Source: an uncultured Alphaproteobacteria bacterium (GTDB lineage: Bacteria; Pseudomonadota; Alphaproteobacteria; RF32; CAG-239). Taken from it: a DNA stretch of 21,497 nt. The stretch spans positions 1-21,497 of the forward strand of contig CALXWF010000105.1 of assembly GCA_944392285.1 (NCBI GenBank). Reading direction: 5' to 3'. The notes under the pieces are model-generated. The model searched no databases and had not been told where the DNA came from. It worked only from the letters and a program-made list of their open reading frames with translations. Position 1 is the stretch's first letter, and the number at the start of each line of letters is the position of its first letter. Shown one piece after another: positions 1 to 6,872 of this stretch. The position numbers and the translations under genes are program-made.

Positions 1-8
1 CAAGTGGT

Positions 9-102
9 ATTACCTGTTCCGAACTACGTTCGCCCTGCCCAAAGGCTTCGCAAGCCTAACGGCTGGGCAGGTATGTCTACATCTACCTGCTTACGCAGGT
101 AG
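9..102. repeat. Palindromic repeat cluster, two strong hairpins
   Basis: No gene is visible before position 175. The stretch holds a nested hairpin: CTGCCCA (35-41) pairs with TGGGCAG (64-70), and inside it AGGCTT (43-48) pairs with AAGCCT (52-57) around CGC. A second perfect 8-bp hairpin follows, CTACCTGC (83-90) with GCAGGTAG (95-102) around TTAC. The string TACGTTCG occurs twice (26-33 and 106-113). Compact GC-rich palindromes next to a gene end in an AT-rich genome resemble dispersed intergenic palindromic elements. Copy number elsewhere cannot be seen here. Confidence 0.5.
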
Positions 103-144
103 TGTTACGTTCGAATCATAAATTTTAAGCCCTGATAAATAAGC

Positions 145-167
145 AAAAAACCCCGAGAAACTCGGGG
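145..167 (-). terminator. Rho-independent terminator of the 175-459 gene
   Basis: CCCCGAG (151-157) and CTCGGGG (161-167) form a 7-bp stem with a 3-nt loop. On the minus strand the stem is followed by six T (145-150 as A on the plus strand). It lies 8 bases after the stop codon of the minus-strand gene at 175. Confidence 0.85.
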
Positions 168-174
168 TTCTTCC

Positions 175-459
175 TTAACAGGCGTATTTTTTAATAAGCT
201 GTGCAGCCACTCTTTCCACACTATCATAGCGCAAAAGACGCCCGGCAGCAGGAGAAAATTCTCCTATGACTTTTTTAGCCAACACAATCGCCCGCCCTCT
301 GATAATTGTCAGAATCTCTCTTCCGTCATTATCTTTCTCATAAACCAAGCGCTTGTCTTTCGTTAGCTCCCATTCCAACAATTTTTCTTCATCATCGGAA
401 TTAATTGTCATCATCGCTCTTTTCAAGAGGAAATCGACATCTTGCTTTCTCAGTGCCAT
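175..459 (-). CDS. Small hypothetical protein (94 aa)
   Basis: A 94-residue soluble, charged protein that I do not recognise. It has no signal peptide or membrane segment. The N-terminal half is acidic and helical-looking (about residues 15-30, rich in D, E and L). A central stretch with LEWELTKDKR and DGREILTI looks like beta strands, and the protein ends in KKYAC. It starts 17 bases after the stop of the gene at 477 and has a strong terminator right behind it, so the two probably form one transcript. No good Shine-Dalgarno sequence precedes the ATG, which sits in very AT-rich DNA. It shows faint similarity in pattern to the protein at 477-800 (L-x-W-x-L, then DG, then a C-terminal KY). Function unknown. 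Confidence 0.65.
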   Translation of the reverse strand: MALRKQDVDFLLKRAMMTINSDDEEKLLEWELTKDKRLVYEKDNDGREILTIIRGRAIVLAKKVIGEFSPAAGRLLRYDSVERVAAQLIKKYAC

Positions 460-476
460 AATTTTAAATTTTTTAA

Positions 477-800
477 TTATTCGTAGTATTTCTCCAACCA
501 GTCGTAAACGATATGGTCAGGAGATAAGTTTTTAGAAAGTTTCCCGTTAACAATTTTACCCCAGACAACTTCTCTGTGTAAGCTGTCATTCAGATACAAA
601 ATAAATTTCACCGTGCCATCAATCAAAAAACAGCACTCCATTCTGAATCCGCGGTCTAATTGCCAGTTCAAGACTCGATTAAGCTCAGTTGAGGCATAAA
701 TTTCTTTAAGAATTTCTGCCCCTTTTTTCTTGTAACTCATCTTTGAAGGCGCCTTGTCCTTTTTCAGATGAAATAATTTCTTTAAGTTTAAGCTAGACAT
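477..800 (-). CDS. Small hypothetical protein (107 aa)
   Basis: An unrecognised, basic, soluble protein. The frame is open back to a GTG at 830, but I prefer the ATG at 800 (MSSLNLKKLF), because the extra ten codons are AT-rich and lack a convincing ribosome site. Neither start has a strong Shine-Dalgarno. The N-terminus is Lys-rich (KKLFHLKKDK). The body has VLNWQLDRGFRMECC and a DGTVKFILYL strand-like segment, and the end is WLEKYYE. It is followed after 17 bases by the gene at 175-459 on the same strand and lies downstream of the groEL terminator. It may be distantly related to its neighbour. Function unknown. Confidence 0.6.
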   Translation of the reverse strand: MSSLNLKKLFHLKKDKAPSKMSYKKKGAEILKEIYASTELNRVLNWQLDRGFRMECCFLIDGTVKFILYLNDSLHREVVWGKIVNGKLSKNLSPDHIVYDWLEKYYE

Positions 801-874
801 ATATATAAAATTAATAATATTTAAATCCACCCAAACTCTACCCTCTTTTTTTTAATTCGTCAACAAATTTAGAC

Positions 875-905
875 AAAAAGGTTCGGTGTTTAAACCGAAC
901 CTTTT
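875..905 (-). terminator. Terminator after groEL
   Basis: AGGTTCGG (to 886) pairs with CCGAACCT (from 895) across an 8-nt loop, and the flanking A and T runs extend the stem. On the minus strand it ends in TTTTT, 33 bases downstream of the groEL stop. The T run on the other strand means it could work both ways. Confidence 0.85.
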
Positions 906-937
906 ATAATTCATTCTAAAAACTATTATATAAACTT

Positions 938-2578
938 TTAGAATCCCATACCGCCGGGCATTGCCGGAGCCGCAGCGCCACCGCAATGACATTCTTTTTG
1001 CGGGGCTTCGGTAATCATGGCCTCGGTCGTAATCAACAAACCGCCGACGGAAGCCGCATCTTGCAAAGCGGTACGAACAACCTTGGTCGGGTCGATAATA
1101 CCGGCCTTAACCATATTGGTATATTCACCATGCTGAGCATTATAACCCATGTTATAATCATCGCCTTCCAAAAGTTTTCCGGCGACAACCGCACCGTCAA
1201 CACCGGCATTTTCAGCAATCTGACGAATAGGTGCCTGCGTAGCCTTGCGGATAATCTCAATACCGACTTTTTGGTCCTGATTTTCAGGTGTCAATTTATC
1301 CAAAGCTTTTGCGGCATACAACAAAGCAACACCACCGCCGGCAACCACGCCTTCCTTAACAGCGGCGCGCGTTGCATGCAAAGCATCGTCAATACGGTCT
1401 TTACGTTCTTTAACCTCAACTTCGGAAGCACCGCCGACACGCAAAACCGCAACACCGCCGGAAAGTTTAGCCAATCTTTCCTGCAATTTTTCGCGGTCAT
1501 AATCAGAGGTCGTTTCCTCAATTTGTTTACGAATAGAGGCAGCACGAGCAGCAATCAAATCTTTTTCGCCGGCACCGTCAACGATTGTGGTTTCTTCTTT
1601 GCTGATTTCAACCTTTTTAGCCGTACCCAGCATATCGAGCGTAACATTTTCAATCTTCATGCCGAGCTCTTCGGAAACCACCTGACCACCGGTCAAAATA
1701 GCAATATCTTCAAGCATGGCTTTACGTCTGTCGCCAAAGCCCGGAGCCTTAACCGCACAAACCTTCAAACCGCCGCGCAGTCTGTTAACCACCAAAGTAG
1801 CCAAAGCCCCGCCTTCAACATCTTCGGCCACGATAACCAAAGCTCTGCCGGATTGAACAATCGCTTCCAAAACCGGAATTAACGGCTGCAGGTTTGAAAC
1901 TTTTTGGTCATAAAGCAAAATATAAGGATTCTCATATTCGCAAATCATTTTCTCGGGGTTAGTAATAAAGTAAGGTGACAAATAACAGCGGTCAAATTGC
2001 ATACCTTCAACAATATCAAGCTCGGTTTCCAAACCTTTGGCATCTTCCACCGTAATAACGCCTTCATTACCGACTTTTTCCATAGCGCGAGCCAAATACT
2101 CACCGATAGAGCGATCACCGTTAGCCGAGATTGTACCGACCTGAGCAATTTCTTCAGAAGTTTTAATTGCGGTAGAACGAGATTTAATATCTTCAACCAC
2201 GGCCTCAACCGCCATATCAATACCGCGTTTCAAATCCATGGGGTTCATACCTGCGGCAACGGCTTTGCAGCCTTCACGAATAATAGCCTCAGCCAAAACC
2301 GTGGCGGTTGTTGTACCGTCACCGGCTTTATCAGCGGTTTTCTGAGCAACTTCTTTTACCAGCTGAGCGCCCATATTTTCAAATTTATCGGCCAATTCAA
2401 CTTCTTTGGCAACAGAAACACCGTCTTTGGTAATTTTCGGTGCGCCGTAAGATTTATCCAAAACCACATTACGGCCTTTGGGGCCCAAAGTAACTTTAAC
2501 AGCCTTTGCCAAGGTCTCAACACCACGCAACATCTTTGCGCGGGCTTCATTTGAAAATTCAATATCTTTAGCAGCCAT
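938..2578 (-). CDS. groEL: Chaperonin GroEL (60 kDa subunit)
   Basis: GroEL forms the double seven-membered ring that folds proteins in the cytoplasm using ATP, capped by GroES. The full 546-residue length and conserved blocks are present: VTLGPKGRNV near residue 30, the nucleotide-binding GDGTTTATVLA near residue 86 with its catalytic Asp, GGGVALLYA near residue 413, and VRTALQDAASVGGLL near residue 495. The ATG at 2578 starts the standard MAAKDI sequence and has an AGGA-type ribosome site. It lies 32 bases after groES, so the two form the usual groESL operon. The C-terminal tail is unusual: instead of only Gly-Gly-Met repeats it reads KECHCGGAAAPAMPGGMGF, with a Cys-His-Cys cluster. Confidence 0.98.
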   Translation of the reverse strand: MAAKDIEFSNEARAKMLRGVETLAKAVKVTLGPKGRNVVLDKSYGAPKITKDGVSVAKEVELADKFENMGAQLVKEVAQKTADKAGDGTTTATVLAEAIIREGCKAVAAGMNPMDLKRGIDMAVEAVVEDIKSRSTAIKTSEEIAQVGTISANGDRSIGEYLARAMEKVGNEGVITVEDAKGLETELDIVEGMQFDRCYLSPYFITNPEKMICEYENPYILLYDQKVSNLQPLIPVLEAIVQSGRALVIVAEDVEGGALATLVVNRLRGGLKVCAVKAPGFGDRRKAMLEDIAILTGGQVVSEELGMKIENVTLDMLGTAKKVEISKEETTIVDGAGEKDLIAARAASIRKQIEETTSDYDREKLQERLAKLSGGVAVLRVGGASEVEVKERKDRIDDALHATRAAVKEGVVAGGGVALLYAAKALDKLTPENQDQKVGIEIIRKATQAPIRQIAENAGVDGAVVAGKLLEGDDYNMGYNAQHGEYTNMVKAGIIDPTKVVRTALQDAASVGGLLITTEAMITEAPQKECHCGGAAAPAMPGGMGF

Positions 2579-2610
2579 TTGCTTAATCCTTTATCAAAAA
2601 AACAACAAAA

Positions 2611-2898
2611 CTATTCAATAATTGCCAAAATATCGGCTTCTTTTGCAATCAAGCGGTCTTCACCGTCAACTTTAACCTCGGTACCTGACCATTTGCCGAA
2701 CAAAACTCTGTCTCCGACCTTAACGCTTAAGGGAATAAGTTTTCCGTCTTCACCGCGCAAACCTTCGCCGACGGCCTCAATAATACCTTCTGAGGGTTTT
2801 TCTTTAGCCGTATCGGGGATAATAATTCCGCCGGCGGTTTTAACTGTTTCATCGACTCTTCTAATCAAAACGCGGTCGTGTAACGGTTTAATTTTCAT
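2611..2898 (-). CDS. groES: Co-chaperonin GroES
   Basis: A 95-residue GroES, the heptameric lid of GroEL. The start MKIKPLHDRVLIRRVD matches the family's first beta strand. The mobile loop is TVKTAGGIIIPDTAKEKP (about residues 18-35), and GDRVLFGKWSGTEVKVDGEDRL is the conserved C-terminal half. A strong ribosome site AAGGAG lies 9 bases before the ATG. It is the first gene of groESL, with its promoter at 2955-2983. I see no CIRCE inverted repeat (TTAGCACTC-N9-GAGTGCTAA) upstream, so HrcA control is not supported by the sequence. Confidence 0.98.
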   Translation of the reverse strand: MKIKPLHDRVLIRRVDETVKTAGGIIIPDTAKEKPSEGIIEAVGEGLRGEDGKLIPLSVKVGDRVLFGKWSGTEVKVDGEDRLIAKEADILAIIE

Positions 2899-2954
2899 GG
2901 TTAAAAGCTCCTTATAAATACACTAGTTCAAACCAAATTTTTCATTCTACTGAT

Positions 2955-2983
2955 TAGGTAGTTACTTAAAACTTGATTGTCAA
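2955..2983 (-). promoter_or_regulatory. groESL promoter
   Basis: On the minus strand TTGACA (2978-2983) is followed after 17 bases by TACCTA (2955-2960). The upstream C makes it CTTGACA, which also suits an alphaproteobacterial heat-shock sigma (RpoH) -35 element. The -10 is a weak match to either consensus. A 13-bp palindrome CTTGA-TTG-TCAAG (2972-2984) covers the -35 box. Confidence 0.6.
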
Positions 2984-3025
2984 GCAAGCTAACGCAAAAA
3001 TCGGCAAAAACCGCTAAAAAAGTTT

Positions 3026-3054
3026 TTGACAAAATTTATACAAATGCTTATTAT
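3026..3054 (+). promoter_or_regulatory. Sigma70-type promoter for the 3093-3906 operon
   Basis: TTGACA (3026-3031), a 17-bp spacer and TATTAT (3049-3054) make a near-consensus promoter. The expected start site near 3061 leaves a leader of about 30 nt before the ATG at 3093. It diverges from the groESL promoter. Confidence 0.75.
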
Positions 3055-3092
3055 CCGCAATAACAAATGTATAATTCTAAAAATTATTAGCT

Positions 3093-3431
3093 ATGGAGAA
3101 AAAACAACTGCAACAGCTTTTGAAAAAAGCTTATCACAAGCTGGAATCCTTACCGCTTGGGTCGGAAGATATTTCGTTTAATGAATATCTGCAAAAAAAT
3201 CCAAAATCTGAAATAAAAAAGTTCTTTGATTATTTTGAACATCAGCCCAACTGGGATGATAAAGAAATCTCTGAAAGAGAAGATGCCATGCTCTGCGAAA
3301 TTATCCGGATTGACATCGAAAACCACATTGACGTTTTCCGCCATGTCTTTAAGCAGCTTCTTTTAGGGATTGACTATGTTCAAAATAAAAGACTGGTTGA
3401 AAGCATTATTGATTTTTATAAATTAAACTAA
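3093..3431 (+). CDS. Hypothetical protein (112 aa)
   Basis: First gene of a two-gene operon; I do not recognise the family. The 112 residues are soluble and look all-helical: a Lys/Gln/Leu-rich N-terminus (MEKKQLQQLLKKAYHKL), an acidic middle (NWDDKEISEREDAM) and a hydrophobic C-terminal helix (VFRHVFKQLLLGIDYV). There is no signal peptide, membrane span or metal motif. The ATG follows a near-consensus promoter by about 30 nt but has no clear Shine-Dalgarno. The next gene begins 4 bases after the stop, so the two are probably co-expressed and may act together. Function unknown. Confidence 0.7.
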   Translation: MEKKQLQQLLKKAYHKLESLPLGSEDISFNEYLQKNPKSEIKKFFDYFEHQPNWDDKEISEREDAMLCEIIRIDIENHIDVFRHVFKQLLLGIDYVQNKRLVESIIDFYKLN

Positions 3432-3435
3432 AACT

Positions 3436-3906
3436 ATGGAAAATCAAAGACAAACCTTTTTGGATGCTTTTTTTAATGACGGCCACAAAATTATTTTTCC
3501 CAAAGAGATTGCAAGTCAATTTTCTCAAGAATTGATGAGCAAACTTGAAGATTCCACCACACAAAAGGAGCTTTTAGCGCAAGAAATCAAAGGTAAACTA
3601 CACATCCTGCGGCTCAAAATGCTTCGCTATGTTTTTCTTTGTGAGCAACATCCCGACATTCGTGATTATTATCTATGCTTAGAAAAAATCACGCGTTACA
3701 AAGACAAAGATCTTCCGATGTTGCAATACAAAGAAACCAAGGTCATCCAAACCATTAATGAGTTTCGCTGTGACCTTGAAAACCGGCTCGATCCGCAAGA
3801 GGCAACCACCTTGCGCCGACTGATAGTTATCTGGGTGCTTTTTTCAGATTATATTTTTGATTATGAAAATACAGCCCGCCTCAACAAAGTACTTTGGTTG
3901 CAATAA
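3436..3906 (+). CDS. Hypothetical helical protein (156 aa)
   Basis: Second gene of the operon, 4 bases after the first, with a terminator directly behind it. The 156-residue product is unrecognised and looks helical and soluble. Its middle is rich in Leu, Lys and Arg (KGKLHILRLKMLRYVFLCEQ, about residues 51-70), and a moderately hydrophobic segment near the end (RLIVIWVLFSDYIF) is too polar at its edges to be a sure membrane span. Three Cys residues do not form a metal-binding pattern. Close spacing with the upstream gene suggests a shared role that cannot be read from sequence. Confidence 0.75.
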   Translation: MENQRQTFLDAFFNDGHKIIFPKEIASQFSQELMSKLEDSTTQKELLAQEIKGKLHILRLKMLRYVFLCEQHPDIRDYYLCLEKITRYKDKDLPMLQYKETKVIQTINEFRCDLENRLDPQEATTLRRLIVIWVLFSDYIFDYENTARLNKVLWLQ

Positions 3907-3907
3907 C

Positions 3908-3941
3908 AAAAAAACCTCATCTTGGAAGATGAGGTTTTTTA
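3908..3941. terminator. Bidirectional terminator between convergent genes
   Basis: CCTCATCTT (3915-3923) pairs with AAGATGAGG (3926-3934), flanked by an A run before and a T run after. It lies just after the stop at 3906 and just after the minus-strand channel gene that ends at 3945, so it can serve both. Confidence 0.88.
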
Positions 3942-3944
3942 TTT

Positions 3945-4670
3945 TTATTTTTTCACGGCGTTCACTGCTTGGATTAATGCCGTCATCAAGAAGCTGATAA
4001 CAATTAAAAAACAGCCAAAGATAAAGGCCACAAAGAACAACCAGCTTTCCGGAAAGAAAGCCATAACCGGCCTGGCCACCGCACTGGCCCAACCATCAAG
4101 CGTAAAGGTTTGCAACAAAGTAAACAGAGCCGAGCCAAAAGTGGCAAACTCGGCAAACACACCGCCGTACAAATTAACGCCGATAATGGCAAACACATAG
4201 AAAAACACGGCCAAAACCGCAAGCATTGCCACAAAATTCGGCACCATCTTGGCAAAAATATCCATCATAATTTTCAAATGCGAAAACTTATCAATATATT
4301 TAAGCAAGCGAAACAGACGAAAAGTTCTCAACACAATAAATGCACTGGCAAAAGGCACGGATGACACAGCCACGATGACAAAGTCAAACACATTCCAACT
4401 GTTTTTGAAAAAACTGCGTCCTTCGGCATAAATTTTCATCAACATTTCAACAATGAAGATACCCATAAACAGGCGGTCTAACAAAAACAACCCCGTATCA
4501 AACCGAAAACTGACCCAATCCGAGGTCATCAAGCCCAACACCAAAGCATCAGCCAAGATGATAGACATAATGAACAAATCAAAATTTTTGCCCGTTACAA
4601 GGGTTTTAAGTTTTCTTTTATCTTCAAAAAGATAATCCTTAACTTTTAATTTCTGTTTTGACTTTGCCAT
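3945..4670 (-). CDS. Single-domain voltage-gated cation channel (BacNav/ion_trans family)
   Basis: A 241-residue six-helix channel subunit of the inner membrane, expected to act as a tetramer. Segments seen: S1 about 30-48, S2 61-80, S3 91-106, S4 108-126 with Arg115, Arg118, Arg121 and Lys124 at every third position (voltage sensor), S5 143-168, pore loop 176-202 and S6 209-234. The pore reads TLDGWASAVARP, clearly kin to the TLESWASGVARP of bacterial sodium channels such as NaChBac, but with Asp-Gly replacing Glu-Ser in the filter (residues 192-193). The protein ends right after S6 and lacks the long C-terminal coiled coil typical of the family. A GAGG ribosome site precedes the ATG. It is the last gene of the kinase-peptidase-channel run. 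The ion it passes cannot be settled from sequence. Confidence 0.88.
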   Translation of the reverse strand: MAKSKQKLKVKDYLFEDKRKLKTLVTGKNFDLFIMSIILADALVLGLMTSDWVSFRFDTGLFLLDRLFMGIFIVEMLMKIYAEGRSFFKNSWNVFDFVIVAVSSVPFASAFIVLRTFRLFRLLKYIDKFSHLKIMMDIFAKMVPNFVAMLAVLAVFFYVFAIIGVNLYGGVFAEFATFGSALFTLLQTFTLDGWASAVARPVMAFFPESWLFFVAFIFGCFLIVISFLMTALIQAVNAVKK

Positions 4671-4701
4671 GTTTTTTTCCTCATCAAAAATTTTTCAAAT
4701 T

Positions 4702-5385
4702 TTAAACCGCAAAAACAAAAAAAGCAACAACAATCGCCGCAGCGGCAATAGCCGGCCCGAAAGCCCCTTGTCTTTGGCGGCGCACGGCAGCATAGACTGC
4801 AAACAAAGCGCAAGAAAGAATAATCACATAAAGCAAATATTCCAACCCGAGCCAAGCCCCGCAAGCGGCCAAAAGTTTAATATCACCGCCGCCGAACACG
4901 TCTTTATTTTTCCACACCAAAGCCAGGCTGGCCAAAGCCGGAATAAAATAGCCGCCGAGAGCACCGATGGCACTTTCGCCGATTCCGACCCAGCTACCGT
5001 TAAAAACGGCAAAGCAAAAGCCAAAAATCAAAAGCGGCACGGTCAAAATATCGGGCAACAATTCCATTCTGGCATCGATTTCGCACAACAGCAACAAGAC
5101 CCAAATAAAGAGCAAACTTCCGCCTTCTGCCGCGGGAGCAAAGCAAACACCTGCGGCAAAGCTCAACAGCGCCGTACCGATTCCATACATCAAGCTGCGG
5201 CGTAAAAAAGCATTTTTCAAAAGCCGATACCTTTTATCGCGTCTTTTGGCGGCGGACAAAAATTTTCCCGGCGTAAAAAGGCGAATTAAAGCATAAGCAA
5301 AGCTCGCCGGCATAAACTTGGCAAAACGCCTGGCCATATAAGGGATAAAACACCCAAACCCAAATCCGAGCAAAACTCCCGTCAT
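4702..5385 (-). CDS. A24-family prepilin peptidase
   Basis: A polytopic membrane aspartyl protease of the type that cleaves leader peptides of type IV pilin-like proteins at the inner membrane. The C-terminal domain is clear: CEIDARMELLPD (101-112, catalytic Asp104), FGGGDIKLLAACGAWLG (164-180, second catalytic Asp168) and a FGP motif near residue 209. The N-terminal part starts with the hydrophobic LLGFGFGCFIPYMARR seen in full-length enzymes. It lacks the four-Cys zinc motif, so methyltransferase activity is doubtful. No pilin or secretion gene lies nearby, so its substrate must be encoded elsewhere. An AAAGG ribosome site precedes the ATG, 21 bases after the kinase stop. Confidence 0.87.
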   Translation of the reverse strand: MTGVLLGFGFGCFIPYMARRFAKFMPASFAYALIRLFTPGKFLSAAKRRDKRYRLLKNAFLRRSLMYGIGTALLSFAAGVCFAPAAEGGSLLFIWVLLLLCEIDARMELLPDILTVPLLIFGFCFAVFNGSWVGIGESAIGALGGYFIPALASLALVWKNKDVFGGGDIKLLAACGAWLGLEYLLYVIILSCALFAVYAAVRRQRQGAFGPAIAAAAIVVAFFVFAV

Positions 5386-5406
5386 TTTTTACCTTTCAGC
5401 ACAAAA

Positions 5407-6426
5407 TTAAGGTCTTTTACCATATTCCAACAGTTTTTTACGCACAAATCCGCGCAAACTAACCTCAGGTCTGGCCCCATAGTGGCTGATAACTTCCGCC
5501 GCGGCAATGCTGCCGATAATGGCGCAAGTTCCAAGGCTTCGACCGTTAATAATGCCATATAAAAATCCGGCGGCAAACAAATCACCGGCACCGGTCGTAT
5601 CCACCACATTTTCAACTTTTTCGGCCTCAACAAAAGTAATGGTTCGTCCGTTCACAATGGCAGACCCCTGAGCATTACGGGTAATTGCGGCAATTTCAAC
5701 ATCAGGCTTGAGCATTTCAAGCGTTTTATAAAAATCTTCTTCTTCAAACAAAACCTTAATTTCTTCTTCATTACCGAAAAGAATATCAACTTCTTCTTTA
5801 ACAAGTTTCAAAAACTCTTCCCGATGTCTTTTAATAACCGACTTATCCGACAAACTAAAAGCCACTTTACGATTATGCTTATGCGCCAGCTCACAGGCCT
5901 TAACCATGGCTTTTTTAGCATCATCTTTATCCCACAAATAACCTTCCAGATAAATAATTTTTCCGGCTTTAATAATATTCTCGTCAATATCTTCTTCTGA
6001 GAGTTTTTCAGAAGCCCCGAGATAAGTAAACATCGAACGCTCGGCATCAGGCGTAACCAAAACAATACTGCGACCGGTAGAAGGTCCTTGAATCAAGGGC
6101 GGTGTAAAAAAGTCGATTCCCGCGGCGCCGATATCGCGGCTAAACTCTTGTCCGAGCTCATCATCATGAACTTTGCCGATAAAAGCCGTTGCCGCCCCGA
6201 GCGAGGCCAAACCTGCCACCGTATTAGCAGCCGACCCGCCGGAAACCTCACGTTCCGGCACAATATCGGTATAAATTTTTCCGGCATCTTTGGCTTCAAG
6301 CAAAATCATCTCGCTTTTTGGCAGATTTCGCTCGCTCAAAAATCCGTCACCGACTTTTGCCAAAACATCAACAATGGCATTGCCGATTCCCACCACGTCA
6401 TAAATCACCGCGTCTGAATTAATCAT
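5407..6426 (-). CDS. PfkB-family kinase (adenosine or sugar kinase type)
   Basis: A cytoplasmic ribokinase-fold enzyme of 339 residues that transfers phosphate from ATP to a nucleoside or sugar. Visible family marks are GIGNAIVDV at the N-terminus, REVSGGSAANTVAGLASLG (the first PfkB signature) and VDTTGAGDLFAAGFLYG near the C-terminus, with the catalytic Asp in GAGD. The overall pattern resembles the adenosine-kinase-like group common in alphaproteobacteria, but the substrate is not certain. The frame is open to a TTG at 6441; I chose the ATG at 6426 because GAGGA lies 5 bases before it. It heads a run with the prepilin peptidase (21-bp gap) and the channel (31-bp gap); no functional link is obvious. 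Confidence 0.92.
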   Translation of the reverse strand: MINSDAVIYDVVGIGNAIVDVLAKVGDGFLSERNLPKSEMILLEAKDAGKIYTDIVPEREVSGGSAANTVAGLASLGAATAFIGKVHDDELGQEFSRDIGAAGIDFFTPPLIQGPSTGRSIVLVTPDAERSMFTYLGASEKLSEEDIDENIIKAGKIIYLEGYLWDKDDAKKAMVKACELAHKHNRKVAFSLSDKSVIKRHREEFLKLVKEEVDILFGNEEEIKVLFEEEDFYKTLEMLKPDVEIAAITRNAQGSAIVNGRTITFVEAEKVENVVDTTGAGDLFAAGFLYGIINGRSLGTCAIIGSIAAAEVISHYGARPEVSLRGFVRKKLLEYGKRP

Positions 6427-6462
6427 CTTATCCTCAAACAAAAAAATTAAAAACTTAGGCTA

Positions 6463-6491
6463 AATGTAAATGAATAATTGTTTTTATGCAA
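6463..6491 (-). promoter_or_regulatory. Possible promoter for the kinase operon
   Basis: On the minus strand TTGCAT (6486-6491), 17 bases, then TACATT (6463-6468). Each hexamer has two mismatches to consensus. The position, about 40 bp before the ATG and just past the ferredoxin terminator, is right. Confidence 0.4.
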
Positions 6492-6522
6492 GAAAAAAGC
6501 CCCGTTAAACAACGGAGCTTTT
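6491..6522 (-). terminator. Terminator after the ferredoxin gene
   Basis: GCCCCGTT (6499-6506) pairs with AACGGAGC (6511-6518), one position being a G-U pair on the minus strand. It ends in a T run on the minus strand, about 20 bases after the ferredoxin stop. Confidence 0.85.
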
Positions 6523-6542
6523 CAAGATAACGAAAGAAAAAA

Positions 6543-6782
6543 CTATTCGTTGGCGTTGGGCCATTCTTTAGCCATTTCGGCGTTGAATTTAACCCATTTT
6601 TCATCAGCTTCGTCATCAGAAGCAATAGCTTCTTGCGGGCATTCAGAGATACAAACACCGCAGCTGATGCATGTATCGGGGTCAATAACCAACATTTTTT
6701 CGCCTTCATGAAAAGCATCAACCGGGCAAACATCGGCGCAAGATTTGCATTTTACGCAAGAATCATTAACAACAGAAACCAT
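6543..6782 (-). CDS. 2[4Fe-4S] ferredoxin
   Basis: A small soluble electron carrier. Counting from the ATG at 6782 (79 residues), Cys9, 12, 15 and 19 form CxxCxxCxxxCP, and Cys38, 41, 44 and 48 form a second CxxCxxCxxxCP, enough for two [4Fe-4S] clusters. An acidic tail (SDDEADEKWVKFNAEMAKEW) follows, as in alphaproteobacterial FdxA-type ferredoxins. An ATG two codons upstream (6788) is also in frame, but GGGAG sits too close to it and is 7 bases before the one chosen. It is a single-gene unit with its own terminator, divergent from htpG. The redox partner is unknown. Confidence 0.95.
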   Translation of the reverse strand: MVSVVNDSCVKCKSCADVCPVDAFHEGEKMLVIDPDTCISCGVCISECPQEAIASDDEADEKWVKFNAEMAKEWPNANE

Positions 6783-6872
6783 ATTCATTCTCCCAAAGGA
6801 TGTTTATACAAAAATCAAGCCTCAATTTAACGTGATTATTTATAAAAGCAAGTAAATTTTTATCAGAAGATA

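Noticed and set aside
95..130. GTTCGAATC near 107-117 looks like the T-loop of a tRNA 3' end
   Set aside because: The flanking five-base arms do not pair cleanly (one C-A mismatch), the following acceptor arm is AT-rich, and no matching 5' half, anticodon arm or CCA is present upstream.
986..1882. 298-codon open frame on the plus strand opposite groEL
   Set aside because: It is entirely inside groEL in antisense; its product is rich in N, F, R and T as expected from a shadow frame, and GroEL is unmistakable.
2899..3092. CIRCE element upstream of groES
   Set aside because: I looked for TTAGCACTC-N9-GAGTGCTAA on both strands of the divergent gap and found neither half.
4669..5205. 178-codon plus-strand frame opposite the prepilin peptidase
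   Set aside because: The minus-strand frame carries both catalytic Asp motifs of the A24 family; the plus-strand product is low-complexity and polar.
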